From Cellulomonas taurus (GTDB lineage Bacteria > Actinomycetota > Actinomycetes > Actinomycetales > Cellulomonadaceae), in contig NZ_CP051884.1 in NCBI RefSeq assembly GCF_012931845.1, positions 620,001-684,000 on the forward strand: DNA of 64,000 bases. Direction: 5' to 3'. A model generated the notes under the pieces. That model was given only the letters and a program-made list of their open reading frames with translations, was not told where the DNA came from and searched no databases. Position 1 is the first letter of the stretch. Each line of letters begins with the position of its first letter. A program made the position numbers and the translations under genes. Positions 24,674-33,404 of the stretch are shown here, one piece after another.

Positions 24674-26412
24674 CCCTGCAGGAGATGCTCCGGACGATCT
24701 GGTTCGGCAAATGGTTGGTGCTGGTGGCGCTGGTCGCGGCCGGGGTCGGGGCGTGGCTCTACGTCTCCGACTCCGAACCGCAGTACGCGGCCGAGGCCAC
24801 CGTGCAGATCGTCGATGCCGAGACGCTCGCCGCAGCCGGGATCCGGATCGAGGCGGACCCCAGCCTGGTCACCTCGGACGATGTGGCGGCGGCGGCCGCG
24901 AAGGAACTCGGCGGTGGGGTGCGGGGGCGCGATCTGGCGGCCAGCACCAGCGCCGAGTACCAGGTCGACAACCCGAACACCGTGGTGGTGGACACCACCG
25001 GCACCGACCCGAAGGCGACCACCGCGGCGGCCAACGCGATGGCCACCGCCTACGTGGCCGCGTTGCAGGCCCAGTTCGACGAGGACCTGACCGGCATCCA
25101 GCAGCGCCTGGACGCCCTGGCCAAGACCATCGACGGCCAGCAGAAGGCGATCACCAACGCCCGTGCGGCCAGCGCGGCGGTCGCCGGAGCCGCGAGCACC
25201 GACCCGGTGGACGGCCTGCTGGAGGCGCAGTACGGCGCGAGCATGGACCAGTACCAGACCCTGGCCGCCCAGCAGGCGCAGGCGACGGTGCTCGCCAACC
25301 CGGCGCGAGTGCTGCAGAACGCGGTCGGCGCACAGCTGGTGAGCATCCCGTCGTCGCTGGTCTACGCGATCGCCGCGCTGGCCGGTCTGCTGGTCGGGAT
25401 CGCCCTGGCGGTGCTGCGGCGAGGGCTGGACACCCGGGTGCGGACCGCGGGTGCTGCGCGCCGGGCCGCCTCGGCGCCGGTGCTGGCCCGGTTGTCCGGC
25501 ACCGGCGCGGCGCTGAAGACCTGGGAGTCCGAGGCGGTGCTGCCGGTCGCCACCCGGGAGGCCACCGCCTACACCCGGTCGGTCCGCGAGCTGCGCACCG
25601 CGTTGCAGGCGGCGGTGGAGAATGAGTCCGGCAGTGCGGTGATCGTGGTGACCTCGGCCGACCTGGAGACACCACGCTCCTTCGTGGCGGCGAACCTGGC
25701 AGCGTCCTGGGCGCTGTCCGGGCGCAGCGTGGTGGTGCTCTCCGGCGACCTGCGTCAGCCCCGGTTGAACGCGCTGCTGCCGGTGGTCGAGGACGGCACG
25801 CTCTCCGAGCCGGTGGCCGCGGCCGGAGCCCAGCCGACCGGCACCCCGCACCTGGCGGTGCACCCGGCCCTGCGCACCGAGCTCGACCCCGCGGACTTCC
25901 TGGCCAGCGACCGGGTGCGCGAGCTGATCGCCACCCTGCGAGCGGCGGCGGATGTGGTGATCATCGACGCACCGCCGATGCTGGTCGCCGCCGACGCCAC
26001 GATCCTGGGCGGGCACGCCGACGGGGTGCTGCTGGCGGCCACCGTCGGACACACCCGGATCGGGTCGGTGGAGGAGTCCGCCGACCGGCTGCGAGCCGCC
26101 AACGCCCGGCTGCTCGGGCTGAGCCTGGACGGGGCTGCCGGACGCGAGGTCGGGTACGAGGCGAGCTATGCCTTCGCCGGGGCGGCGGCCGAGCCGGAGA
26201 ACGCGGAACCGCCGACGCAGCCCGAGGACATCGGCACGGGCCGGGACGACGGCCGCGCCGATCCGGAGCGGGACGCCGAGCCTGGGCTGGATGCCGAGCC
26301 GGGGCTGGATGCCGACCCCGAGGAGTCCGGCACCGAGGCCCGGGTGCCCGCCACCTCCGGCCGTGGGGGCGGCCGCGGTCGCCCGGCGATGTTCTTCACC
26401 CACCGGCCATGA
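24670..26412 (+). CDS. Wzz/BY-kinase-like chain-length protein with degenerate Walker A
   Basis: A 580-residue polysaccharide co-polymerase. It has an N-terminal helix (WLVLVALVAAGVGAWLYV), a roughly 200-residue extracytoplasmic Wzz domain with coiled-coil stretches, a second helix near residue 235 (SLVYAIAALAGLLVGIALAVL) and a fused BY-kinase-like domain. In that domain Walker A, normally GxGKST, reads VTSADLETPRSFVAANLAAS, with no Gly-Lys-Ser/Thr. Walker A' is altered to VVLSGDLRQPRL, while Walker B (VVIIDAPPML) is kept. The C-terminus lacks a Tyr cluster and is acidic with a repeated AEPGLDAEPGLDADPEE. It is probably a non-kinase regulator of chain length or export (inference). It overlaps both neighbours by four bases. 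Confidence 0.87.
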   Translation: MTLQEMLRTIWFGKWLVLVALVAAGVGAWLYVSDSEPQYAAEATVQIVDAETLAAAGIRIEADPSLVTSDDVAAAAAKELGGGVRGRDLAASTSAEYQVDNPNTVVVDTTGTDPKATTAAANAMATAYVAALQAQFDEDLTGIQQRLDALAKTIDGQQKAITNARAASAAVAGAASTDPVDGLLEAQYGASMDQYQTLAAQQAQATVLANPARVLQNAVGAQLVSIPSSLVYAIAALAGLLVGIALAVLRRGLDTRVRTAGAARRAASAPVLARLSGTGAALKTWESEAVLPVATREATAYTRSVRELRTALQAAVENESGSAVIVVTSADLETPRSFVAANLAASWALSGRSVVVLSGDLRQPRLNALLPVVEDGTLSEPVAAAGAQPTGTPHLAVHPALRTELDPADFLASDRVRELIATLRAAADVVIIDAPPMLVAADATILGGHADGVLLAATVGHTRIGSVEESADRLRAANARLLGLSLDGAAGREVGYEASYAFAGAAAEPENAEPPTQPEDIGTGRDDGRADPERDAEPGLDAEPGLDADPEESGTEARVPATSGRGGGRGRPAMFFTHRP

Positions 26413-27632
26413 CCCCGGTCCGGGTGGTGGTGCTGGACCACACCGCCCAGACCGGCGGCGCCGAGCTGGCGCTGCTGCGGACAGTCGCGGCGCTGGATCC
26501 GAGCCGGGTGGACCTGACGGTGCTGCTGTTCGCCGAGGGGCCGCTGGTCGGGCGGTTGCGGGCGGTCGGCGCACGGGTCGAGGTGCTGGCGCTGGATCCC
26601 CGGGTGGCGGCGACCGGGCGGCACGCGGTGGGACGGCTCGGATCGCTGCGGGCGGCGCCCTTCGTGTTCCGACTGGCCCGGGCGCTGCGTCGGCTGCGGC
26701 CCGACGTGGTGCACTGCACCTCGCTGAAGGCCGACCTGATCGGGCTGGTCGCCGCCCGGCTGGTGCGTCGCCGGGTGGTGTGGCACCTGCACGACCGGAT
26801 CGCCGCCGACTACCTGCCCCGCCCCGTGGTGGCGCTGGTGCGGTGGCTGGCGCGGCATGCGGTGACCGAGGTGGTGGTCAACTCCCGGGCGACCGCGTCG
26901 ACGGTGCTGCCGCTGCCCCGGTGGACGCTCGCGTATCCAGGACTGGCGCCGGAGCAGGTGGGGCCCGATCCGATCCACCGGCCGACCCCGACGCCACCGG
27001 TGGTGGGGATCGTGGGCAGGATCAGCCCGACCAAGGGGCAACGGGAGTTCCTGGCGGCCGCCGCCCTGCTGGCCGACCGGTTCCCCGACCTGCGGTTCCG
27101 GGTGATCGGGGACGCGCTGTTCGCGGAGGCCGACTACGCGGAGCAGGTGCGGGCCCAGGCAGCCGGGCTGGCCGACCGGGTGGAGTTCACCGGGTGGGTG
27201 GCCGATCCGGTGGCCGAGCTGGACCGGCTCACCGTGATGGTGCACGCCTCCCCGACCCCGGAGCCCTTCGGCCAGGTGGTGGTCGAGGCGATGGCCCGCG
27301 GCGTGCCGGTGGTCGCCACCGCCGGAGGTGGGGTGGACGAGATCGTGCTGCCCCGGGACGCGGAGCCGCGCGGTGCCCTGGTCCGACCGGGGGACGTGGC
27401 CGGACTCGCGGCGGCGGTCGAGGCGCTGCTGCGGGACCCGGAGACGACAGCCGCCCGCGCGCGACAGGCGTGGTTCGGGGTGCGGCGCGACTACCCGATC
27501 ACGGCGACGGCCGAGGCGCTCACCGCGGTGTGGTGCCGGCTCGCACCCGGTCCAGGACGTCCCGCATCTGCCGCACCCGGTCGCCCCAGCTCGGGACCTC
27601 GGCCGGTGACCCGGGTGTCGGCGGCGCGCTGA
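26409..27632 (+). CDS. Glycosyltransferase family 4
   Basis: A 407-residue GT-B enzyme. Visible parts are the N-terminal VLDHTAQTGGAELALLRTVAAL, the acceptor half ending VVVNSRATAS, and the donor half with VVGIVGRISPTKGQREFLAAAALL, VEFTGWVADP and PEPFGQVVVEAMARGVPVVATAGGG (E-x7-E). The C-terminal 35 residues are Pro/Arg-rich and overlap by 113 bases the end of the convergent glycosyltransferase gene, so the tail is probably an unselected read-out of that gene's antisense. This is the last plus-strand gene of the first polysaccharide operon. Confidence 0.88.
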   Translation: MTPVRVVVLDHTAQTGGAELALLRTVAALDPSRVDLTVLLFAEGPLVGRLRAVGARVEVLALDPRVAATGRHAVGRLGSLRAAPFVFRLARALRRLRPDVVHCTSLKADLIGLVAARLVRRRVVWHLHDRIAADYLPRPVVALVRWLARHAVTEVVVNSRATASTVLPLPRWTLAYPGLAPEQVGPDPIHRPTPTPPVVGIVGRISPTKGQREFLAAAALLADRFPDLRFRVIGDALFAEADYAEQVRAQAAGLADRVEFTGWVADPVAELDRLTVMVHASPTPEPFGQVVVEAMARGVPVVATAGGGVDEIVLPRDAEPRGALVRPGDVAGLAAAVEALLRDPETTAARARQAWFGVRRDYPITATAEALTAVWCRLAPGPGRPASAAPGRPSSGPRPVTRVSAAR

Positions 27633-28689
27633 GCACCCGGAGCACGGCGGCCGGGAGCTGCTGCGGCGAGGCGGTGATCACCCGGTGGCCCGGCTGGTCC
27701 CGGAACCCGGCGACCGGGGTGCTCACGATCGGCCGGTTCACCGCCAGGTACTCGTAGAGCTTGATCGGGTCCAGCGAGTCGGTGAAGTCGTCCACCCGGT
27801 GCGGGACCACCAGTGCTGCGGCGTGTTGCAGGTAGGCGGGCACCACCGCCGCGGCCCGGGCGCCCAGCACGACGGCACCGGCGGCCTCCAGCCGGGTCAG
27901 GTCCAACGGGTCGAGCAGCGCGGGGCCGACCAGCACCAGGTGTGCCCCGGCGGTGCGCAGCGCGACGGCCAGCCGCAGGCACGCCTCCAGGTCCAGCCGG
28001 TCCGGGTGCAGGGTGCCGACGTACACCGCGTAGTCGCCGGCCGGCAGGTCGCCGGGGCGGGCCATCGGGCGACGGTAGGCGGCTAGGTCGACGGCATTCG
28101 TCACCAGGCTGACCGTCCGGCCGACCCGGTCACCCTTGCTCCGGGCCAAAGCGGGGGAGCAGACCACCACCGCGTCGCAGTCGGCCAGCAGCAGGTCCTC
28201 GTTCTGCCGGGTGCGTCGGTGCTCGGCCGGGTCGCGTTCGGCACGCAGCCAGTCGTCGGTGATGTCGTACAGCGAGCGCCAGCCGGTGGCCCGCAGCACC
28301 GCCGCGCCGTCCGGGTCGTTCACCCAGAGCACCGGGTCGCTCATCCCCAGTCGGCGCGCCGTCCGGTGCACGGCCCGGGCGCGGCGGTCGTCGGCGCCGG
28401 GGGCCAGCCGTCGGGGCAGCCACTTGGTCGGTCGGTACGCCCAGGCGCGACCGGTGGGCGTGCCGTCGTGGGCGGTGAGCGGGCGGAGGCGTCGACCGAG
28501 GGTGAGCGGGGCGCCACGGCGCAGATCGTGCAGGTGGTCGACCGGCGGCTCGACGAAGAGCACGTGCAGCGCCGGGTCGTCGTGCAGCAGTCCGGCGATC
28601 AGGTGCTGGTTGCGGCGCCAGACCTCGTCCCAGGGTTCCAGGCTCAGCACCACCAGGTCCTGCCGGACGGGGGTGGTCACCAGGCTCAT
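27520..28689 (-). CDS. Glycosyltransferase, TuaH-like
   Basis: A 389-residue glycosyltransferase. VVLSLEPWDEVWRRNQHLIAGLL at the N-terminus, SLYDITDDWLRAERDP, then LLLADCDAVVVCSPAL, and DPIKLYEYLAVNRPIVSTPVAGF in the donor half resemble TuaH of Bacillus teichuronic acid synthesis and related GT4/GT1 proteins. It is the last gene of a minus-strand run and overlaps the convergent GT4 gene by 113 bases at their 3' ends; the C-terminal WGDRVRQMRDVLDRV is a normal end, so this gene owns the overlap. It has an ATGA overlap with the upstream GT4. Acceptor and donor sugars are unknown. Confidence 0.87.
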   Translation of the reverse strand: MSLVTTPVRQDLVVLSLEPWDEVWRRNQHLIAGLLHDDPALHVLFVEPPVDHLHDLRRGAPLTLGRRLRPLTAHDGTPTGRAWAYRPTKWLPRRLAPGADDRRARAVHRTARRLGMSDPVLWVNDPDGAAVLRATGWRSLYDITDDWLRAERDPAEHRRTRQNEDLLLADCDAVVVCSPALARSKGDRVGRTVSLVTNAVDLAAYRRPMARPGDLPAGDYAVYVGTLHPDRLDLEACLRLAVALRTAGAHLVLVGPALLDPLDLTRLEAAGAVVLGARAAAVVPAYLQHAAALVVPHRVDDFTDSLDPIKLYEYLAVNRPIVSTPVAGFRDQPGHRVITASPQQLPAAVLRVLSAPPTPGSPAEVPSWGDRVRQMRDVLDRVRAGTTPR

Positions 28690-29699
28690 CGTCGGACCTC
28701 CGCGTAGACCGACTCGACGGCGGCAGCGTGGGTATCCAGCGCGAACCGCTCCTGCTGGGCAGCCCGGAGCGCGGCACCGTAGCGCGCGCGGCGTGCCGGG
28801 TCGTCGGCGAGGGCCGCCAGCATCCTGCCCGCCGCGGTCGGGTCGTCCGGGGGCACCAGCACGGCCTCCGGCACCGAGCCGACCGTCTCGCTGTGGCCGC
28901 CACCAGCCCCGGCGACCACCGGCACCCCGTGCGCCATCGCCTCCACCACCGACAGCCCGTAGGGCTCGTCGCCGCGCGGGGCGAACAGGATCCCGGCGGT
29001 GGACAACAGGGTGTCGACGTCGGTGCGGGCACCGAGGAAGCGCACCGAGTCGCCGACCCCGAGCCGCCGCGCCATCGTCTCCAGTTCCGGCCGCAGTGAC
29101 CCGGTGCCGGCGATGTGCAGCTCCCACCCGCGTGCCCCGAGGCCGGACGCCGCCCAGACCCGCAGGCCGAGGTCGGTGCGCTTCTCCGGTTCCAACCGCT
29201 GGGCGATCAGCACCACCGGTCGCCGGGTGGCCGTCGCCGGTGGCAGCACCGGCACGCCGGGGTGGGCGACCACGCTGGTGCCCTCGACCCGGTCGGCGAC
29301 GAACGCGCTGATCGCGATCTGGGCCGCGATCCGTCGGGTGAGGTAGCGACCGACGGTCCGCGCGGGCAGCGAGGATCCGCGCCGCTCCGCGAAGTGCCGG
29401 GTGGCGACGACCGGGGCGCGGGCGGTGAGCACCGCGGCGAGCTCGGCGGCGGTCATGTGCGCGTGCACCACTGCGGGCCGGGTGCCGCGCAGCTGCCGGG
29501 CCGCCTGACGCCAGGTCCCGGCCGGGCGCCAGTCGATCCCGGTGCCCGCCAGTTCGGTCGGCATCCGGGCCGGGTCGCCGCCGAGCACCAGCACCCGGGT
29601 GCCCCGGTCGTCCTGCCACCGGGCGAGGGTGCTGACGTAGCGCTCCACCCCGGCGAAGGCCTCGGTGCAGACCACGTGCACCACCTCCGGGCCGATCAC
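28686..29699 (-). CDS. Glycosyltransferase family 4
   Basis: A 337-residue GT-B enzyme. HVVCTEAFAGVERYVSTLARW begins the acceptor half (glycine-rich loop and Arg), followed by VVHAHMTAAELAAVLTARAPVVATRHF. The donor half has VVLIAQRLEPEKRTDLGLRVW, LHIAGTGSLRPELE, VRFLGARTDVDTLL and DEPYGLSVVEAMAHGVPVVAGAGGG (E-x7-E). The GTG at 29699 forms a GTGA overlap with the upstream polymerase gene, and the stop overlaps the TuaH-like gene by four bases, so it is fully within the coupled run. Short for the family but complete. Confidence 0.88.
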   Translation of the reverse strand: MIGPEVVHVVCTEAFAGVERYVSTLARWQDDRGTRVLVLGGDPARMPTELAGTGIDWRPAGTWRQAARQLRGTRPAVVHAHMTAAELAAVLTARAPVVATRHFAERRGSSLPARTVGRYLTRRIAAQIAISAFVADRVEGTSVVAHPGVPVLPPATATRRPVVLIAQRLEPEKRTDLGLRVWAASGLGARGWELHIAGTGSLRPELETMARRLGVGDSVRFLGARTDVDTLLSTAGILFAPRGDEPYGLSVVEAMAHGVPVVAGAGGGHSETVGSVPEAVLVPPDDPTAAGRMLAALADDPARRARYGAALRAAQQERFALDTHAAAVESVYAEVRR

Positions 29700-31093
29700 G
29701 GGTCGCTCCGGGGGGTGAGCGCGAAGCCGCGATGGTCGTGATCGTCCTCGTCCAGTCGCCGCCGCCGGACGTGCTCCTGCGCGCCGAGGCAGATCCCCGC
29801 CAGCACGAACGGGATCGACACCTGTGCCGCGACCCAGAACAGGTCGAACTGCCCCTGCACGAACCGCATCAGCACCAGGACGAACGCCAGGGTGCCGAAC
29901 CGCCGGTCCATCCGCCACAGGATGACCAGCATCGCGGCGAACATCACCAGGAAGCCGACCAGCCCGACCAGCCCGCCGGAGGACAGCATCTCGAACTCCG
30001 CGTTCGGTGGCTGGAACTGCTGGTCGAAGCGGTCGGTGTACCACCAGCGCAGACCCGCGCCGAACACCGGGTACTGCTCCCAGATCCGCAGCGACTGCCC
30101 GAACCAGACCAGGCGCTGATACGCCGAGTTGTACTGGTCGCCGGACTCCAGCTGGTCCTGCACCAGGAAGCCGACCACCACCGCGGCCACCGCCACCGCC
30201 AGGAGCACGACCTTGGACCGCCGCCGACTCGGGTCGGGGCGCAGGGCGATCACGGTGACCGCCACGGCCAGTCCGATCAACGCCTGCCGGGACTGCGAGA
30301 CCAGGATCCCGGCCAGGAAGAACCCGAACAGGCTCAGGCACAGCAGGTTGTTCAGGCGCAGCCAGCGGGGCCGGGCGTAGACCACCACCGCGGCGAAGGC
30401 GAGCACGCAGCCGATGAAGTTCTTGTGCATCAGGAAGGGCTCGTTCAGGTAGACCGCCCCGGTGTTGCCCGCCGCTAGGTTCATCCCGAACTGGGTCAGC
30501 GCCGCGACGGTGACCACCGCGCTCCCGGACAGGTACAGCACCACCGCGAGGCGTGCCCAGCCGGCGGCCCCGATCGCCCAGCCGACCAGCAGCGCGCCCC
30601 CGACCAGCAGCCAGGAGTGCACCCATTCGACCGCGTTGGCCAGGTACGGATTCGCGATCACGGTGAACAGCACGGTGACCTGGTAGAACGCGTTCGCCCA
30701 CAGCAGGTTGCGCAGGGTCCGACCCAGGGGCCGTCGGGCGAAGAGCAGGGCGGGCCAGAACGCGGCGAACAGCACGAAGTCCGATACCGACAGCGTCCCG
30801 CCGACCCGGTTCACCAGCAGCAGCGCGGGCATGGCGAGCACCGGCAGGGCGATCGGCTCGCGCAGGGTGAGGGCGATCACCAGCAGCAGGGCGCCGATGC
30901 CGAGGGTGTACCAGGGATTGAGCGAGGTGGTGAGGACCAGCACGACGCCGATCGCCGCCACCCCCGCCGCCAGGGCGATCCGCTGCGGGAGGGTGGGCTG
31001 GGGGAGCCGGGTGCGGGGGGCGGCGCTCACCGTGCTCGGCGCGGTCGCTGTGCGCGGCTCGTTCACTGTGCCCGGCTCGGTCTCGGTGCTCAC
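29696..31093 (-). CDS. O-antigen polymerase/ligase-like membrane protein (Wzy/WaaL family)
   Basis: A 465-residue polytopic protein with about twelve hydrophobic segments starting after a 40-residue Pro/Thr-rich cytoplasmic N-terminus. The large loop near residues 300-360 (QLESGDQYNSAYQRLVWFGQSLRIWEQYPVFGAGLRWW) holds the Arg and the YPVFGAG motif characteristic of the Wzy_C/O-antigen ligase family, and SQSRQALIGLAVAV is another hallmark. It would polymerise or transfer lipid-linked repeat units outside the membrane. The presence of a Wzm/Wzt ABC exporter in the same cluster makes the division of labour unclear. Coupled by overlaps to genes on both sides. Confidence 0.85.
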   Translation of the reverse strand: MSTETEPGTVNEPRTATAPSTVSAAPRTRLPQPTLPQRIALAAGVAAIGVVLVLTTSLNPWYTLGIGALLLVIALTLREPIALPVLAMPALLLVNRVGGTLSVSDFVLFAAFWPALLFARRPLGRTLRNLLWANAFYQVTVLFTVIANPYLANAVEWVHSWLLVGGALLVGWAIGAAGWARLAVVLYLSGSAVVTVAALTQFGMNLAAGNTGAVYLNEPFLMHKNFIGCVLAFAAVVVYARPRWLRLNNLLCLSLFGFFLAGILVSQSRQALIGLAVAVTVIALRPDPSRRRSKVVLLAVAVAAVVVGFLVQDQLESGDQYNSAYQRLVWFGQSLRIWEQYPVFGAGLRWWYTDRFDQQFQPPNAEFEMLSSGGLVGLVGFLVMFAAMLVILWRMDRRFGTLAFVLVLMRFVQGQFDLFWVAAQVSIPFVLAGICLGAQEHVRRRRLDEDDHDHRGFALTPRSDP

Positions 31094-33330
31094 GCTGCCT
31101 CCCGGGGCCGGGCTGTCGGGTTGTCGCCGGGCTGAGTGCTCGGATCGCCGTCGGTCCGGGCGGGTTCGGGTGGTGTCGGCTGGTCGGGGTGGGGCTGCGC
31201 GGGCCGGGTCGTCGGGGCTGCCACCGGAGGACGGGGTGGCAGCGGGTCCAGCACCGACGACCGGGGGCGGCGCGGGTCACCCAGCGCCCGCTCCGCCCGG
31301 ATCGGCCCGCGCAGGTACAGGTGGGCGCGCAGCCGTGCCGAGCGCCCGGTCTCACCCGGCAGCACGGCACGCACGAGCGCCCCGGCCACGACCCCGAGCC
31401 GGGCGAGCTGCCAGCCGGCATCCCCGTGGTGCTTGCGGAGGTAGCGCTCCTGGCCGGCGTGGAAGTGGGTGTCCCGTCGGGTCGGGTCCGCGCTGGTGCC
31501 GCCCCCGGTGTGCCGCGCGTCGGTGTCCACCACCGCCAATGACCAGCCCGCGCTGCGTGCCCGGCGCTGCCAGTCGGTCTCCTCCGCATAGAGGAAGAAC
31601 GCTTCGTCGAAGCCGCCCACCTCGGCCAGGGCGGCGGCGCGCAGCAGCAGCACCGAGCCGATCACGAAGCCGTCGTCGGTGTTCGGAAGTCCGAGGCCCA
31701 CCGCCTGCCGCCACGCTCCGCCGGGGGTGGGGAACGGCCAGCGCACCCGGGACGGCACCGCGTCGTCATCGAGCTGGACGGGTCCCACCGCGGCGAGTCG
31801 CGGGTCGGCGTGCAGTGCGGCACCGAGGGCGCGCACCCCGGCCGGGTCGATCCGGGCGTCCGGGTTCAGCAGGAGCAGGTCGGCCTCCGGGTCCAGCCGG
31901 TCGGCCAGCACCCGGTTGATCGCGTTCCCGAAGCCGAGGTTGGCGCCCGGGTCGAGGTAGCGGGCACCGGCGGCGGCGGCGACGGCGCGGACCTCCGGGT
32001 CGCCGGAGTTGTCCACCACGGTGATCGGCAGGTGTCCGGCCAGCGGGGCCAGGGCGTCGGCGAGCGGGCCGGGGGCGCCGTAGGCCACGACGACCACCTC
32101 GGGGTCGGGCCGTGGCGCGGGCGCCGGGTCACCGGACGGTGCGGGCCGAGTCGACGGCGGGACCTCGCCCGCCCGCGTGCTGGTCGTCGTGCCGAGCGCC
32201 GCCCGGTACAACTCCCGGTACTGTTCCGCGATCGCCGCCCAGGTGTACCGCCGCGCCCGCGCCAGTCCGTCGGCCCGCAACCGAGCCGCCAGCCCGTCCT
32301 CGTCCTGTACCCGGCGCAGCGCCGTGCGGAGGGCGCTCGCGTCCCCGGGCGGCACGACCAGCCCCGCGTCCGCCACCACCTCCGGCAGTGCGCCGCTGTC
32401 CGACACCACCACCGGCACGCCGAGGGCCATCGCCTCCACCGCCACCCGGCCGAACTGCTCCAGCCAGCCGGGGGCGGCCACCGACGGCACCGCCAGGACG
32501 TCCAGCGAACGGTAGAACGCGTTGAGGTCGGCGTCGGCGAGCGCCCCGTGGAAGGTCACCCGCCCGGCCAGGTCGGCGCGGTCGGCGCGGGCACGCAGCT
32601 CGGACGCCTGTGGCCCGTCGCCCGCCAGGTGCAGCTCCCAGCCGGGTTCGTCCGCGACCGCCGTCAGCAGGGTGTCGATCCCCTTGTGCGGGGCGAGGAA
32701 GCGTCCGGCGTAGCCGACCCGGAAGCGGGGTGGCGTGGCGTGTCGTCCTCCGGTGCCACCGCGCTCCGCCGAGACAGCAGCTGCGGGAGTGACGCGGGCC
32801 CGGGTCTGTGGTGCGGCCATCTCCACCCCGAGGCCGATCACCCGCACCGGCGCTCGCAGCCCCTTGTCCCGCAGGATCCGGGCGGCGGCCGCGTTGCAGA
32901 CGCTCACCGCACCCGCGTGGCGCAGCGCCCACCGTTCGCACCAGCGGAACGGCGGCGGATAGCGCTTGGCGATGTTCTGCGCCGAGTACAGGAGGTAGGG
33001 CGTGCTGACCCGGCGCAGCGCGCGCAGCAACAGCACCTCGGCGGTCGCCAGCGCCGAGGGTTCCTCGTGCAGGTCGATCAGGTCCCACGGCTGGCCGAGG
33101 GCGCGCCAGAGCGGGCGCGGGTCGTAGAGGAACAGCTGGGGGTGGCGACCGAGGGTGCGGACGCCGACCACGTCCTCGTCCGGTGCCGGATCCAGGTCGA
33201 CGGGGCGGCCGCCCTCCGGCCAGCGCCGGGCGCTCAGCAGGTGCACGGTGCTGCCGTCGGCGCGCAGGGCGTGCTCCCGCTGTCGCCACGCCGTGACGAC
33301 CGCACTGTGGGAGATCCGCAGAATGCGCAT
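31090..33330 (-). CDS. Two-domain glycosyltransferase: GT4 fused to GT2
   Basis: A 746-residue fusion. Residues 1 to about 375 form a GT-B family 4 enzyme (RILRISHSAVVTAWRQREHALR, RFRVGYAGRFLAPHKGIDTLL, then LEQFGRVAVEAMALGVPVVVS). A Pro-rich linker (STRPAPSGDPAPAPRPDPE) leads to a GT-A family 2 domain at about 395-650: VVVVAYGAPGPLADALAPL, TVVDNSGDPEV, LLLNPDARIDP (DxD-like) and GGFDEAFFLYAEETDWQRRA, as in rhamnosyltransferases. A Pro/Thr-rich tail of about 60 residues closes it. Both domains look complete, so one protein may add two successive sugars (inference). Start MRILRISHS at 33330 is preferred; in-frame ATGs at 33339 and 33360 are alternatives. Confidence 0.88.
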   Translation of the reverse strand: MRILRISHSAVVTAWRQREHALRADGSTVHLLSARRWPEGGRPVDLDPAPDEDVVGVRTLGRHPQLFLYDPRPLWRALGQPWDLIDLHEEPSALATAEVLLLRALRRVSTPYLLYSAQNIAKRYPPPFRWCERWALRHAGAVSVCNAAAARILRDKGLRAPVRVIGLGVEMAAPQTRARVTPAAAVSAERGGTGGRHATPPRFRVGYAGRFLAPHKGIDTLLTAVADEPGWELHLAGDGPQASELRARADRADLAGRVTFHGALADADLNAFYRSLDVLAVPSVAAPGWLEQFGRVAVEAMALGVPVVVSDSGALPEVVADAGLVVPPGDASALRTALRRVQDEDGLAARLRADGLARARRYTWAAIAEQYRELYRAALGTTTSTRAGEVPPSTRPAPSGDPAPAPRPDPEVVVVAYGAPGPLADALAPLAGHLPITVVDNSGDPEVRAVAAAAGARYLDPGANLGFGNAINRVLADRLDPEADLLLLNPDARIDPAGVRALGAALHADPRLAAVGPVQLDDDAVPSRVRWPFPTPGGAWRQAVGLGLPNTDDGFVIGSVLLLRAAALAEVGGFDEAFFLYAEETDWQRRARSAGWSLAVVDTDARHTGGGTSADPTRRDTHFHAGQERYLRKHHGDAGWQLARLGVVAGALVRAVLPGETGRSARLRAHLYLRGPIRAERALGDPRRPRSSVLDPLPPRPPVAAPTTRPAQPHPDQPTPPEPARTDGDPSTQPGDNPTARPREAA

Positions 33331-33363
33331 GCCGACCATCGTGCCGGGCAAAATCCTCATGCT

Positions 33364-33404
33364 GGACAAATCGGACAGGGCTTCACCCGACCGGCGCGGG
33401 TGAA
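33364..33404. promoter_or_regulatory. Degenerate box/hairpin region between two glycosyltransferase genes
   Basis: The plus strand reads GGACAAATCGGACAGGG then TTCACCC (33382-33388), and GGGTGAA follows at 33398-33404, making a 7-base inverted repeat across the end of the upstream gene. The half-sites GGGTGAA and CGGACA are the two halves of the box seen at 21879 and 46666 but in different arrangement. It may be a weak internal promoter site or a terminator in the 52-base gap that breaks the coupled run. Confidence 0.3.

Noticed and set aside
26279..26318. Repeat in the C-terminus of the Wzz-like protein as a mobile repeat
   Set aside because: It is a short in-frame duplication (AEPGLD twice) in an acidic tail, explained by slippage.
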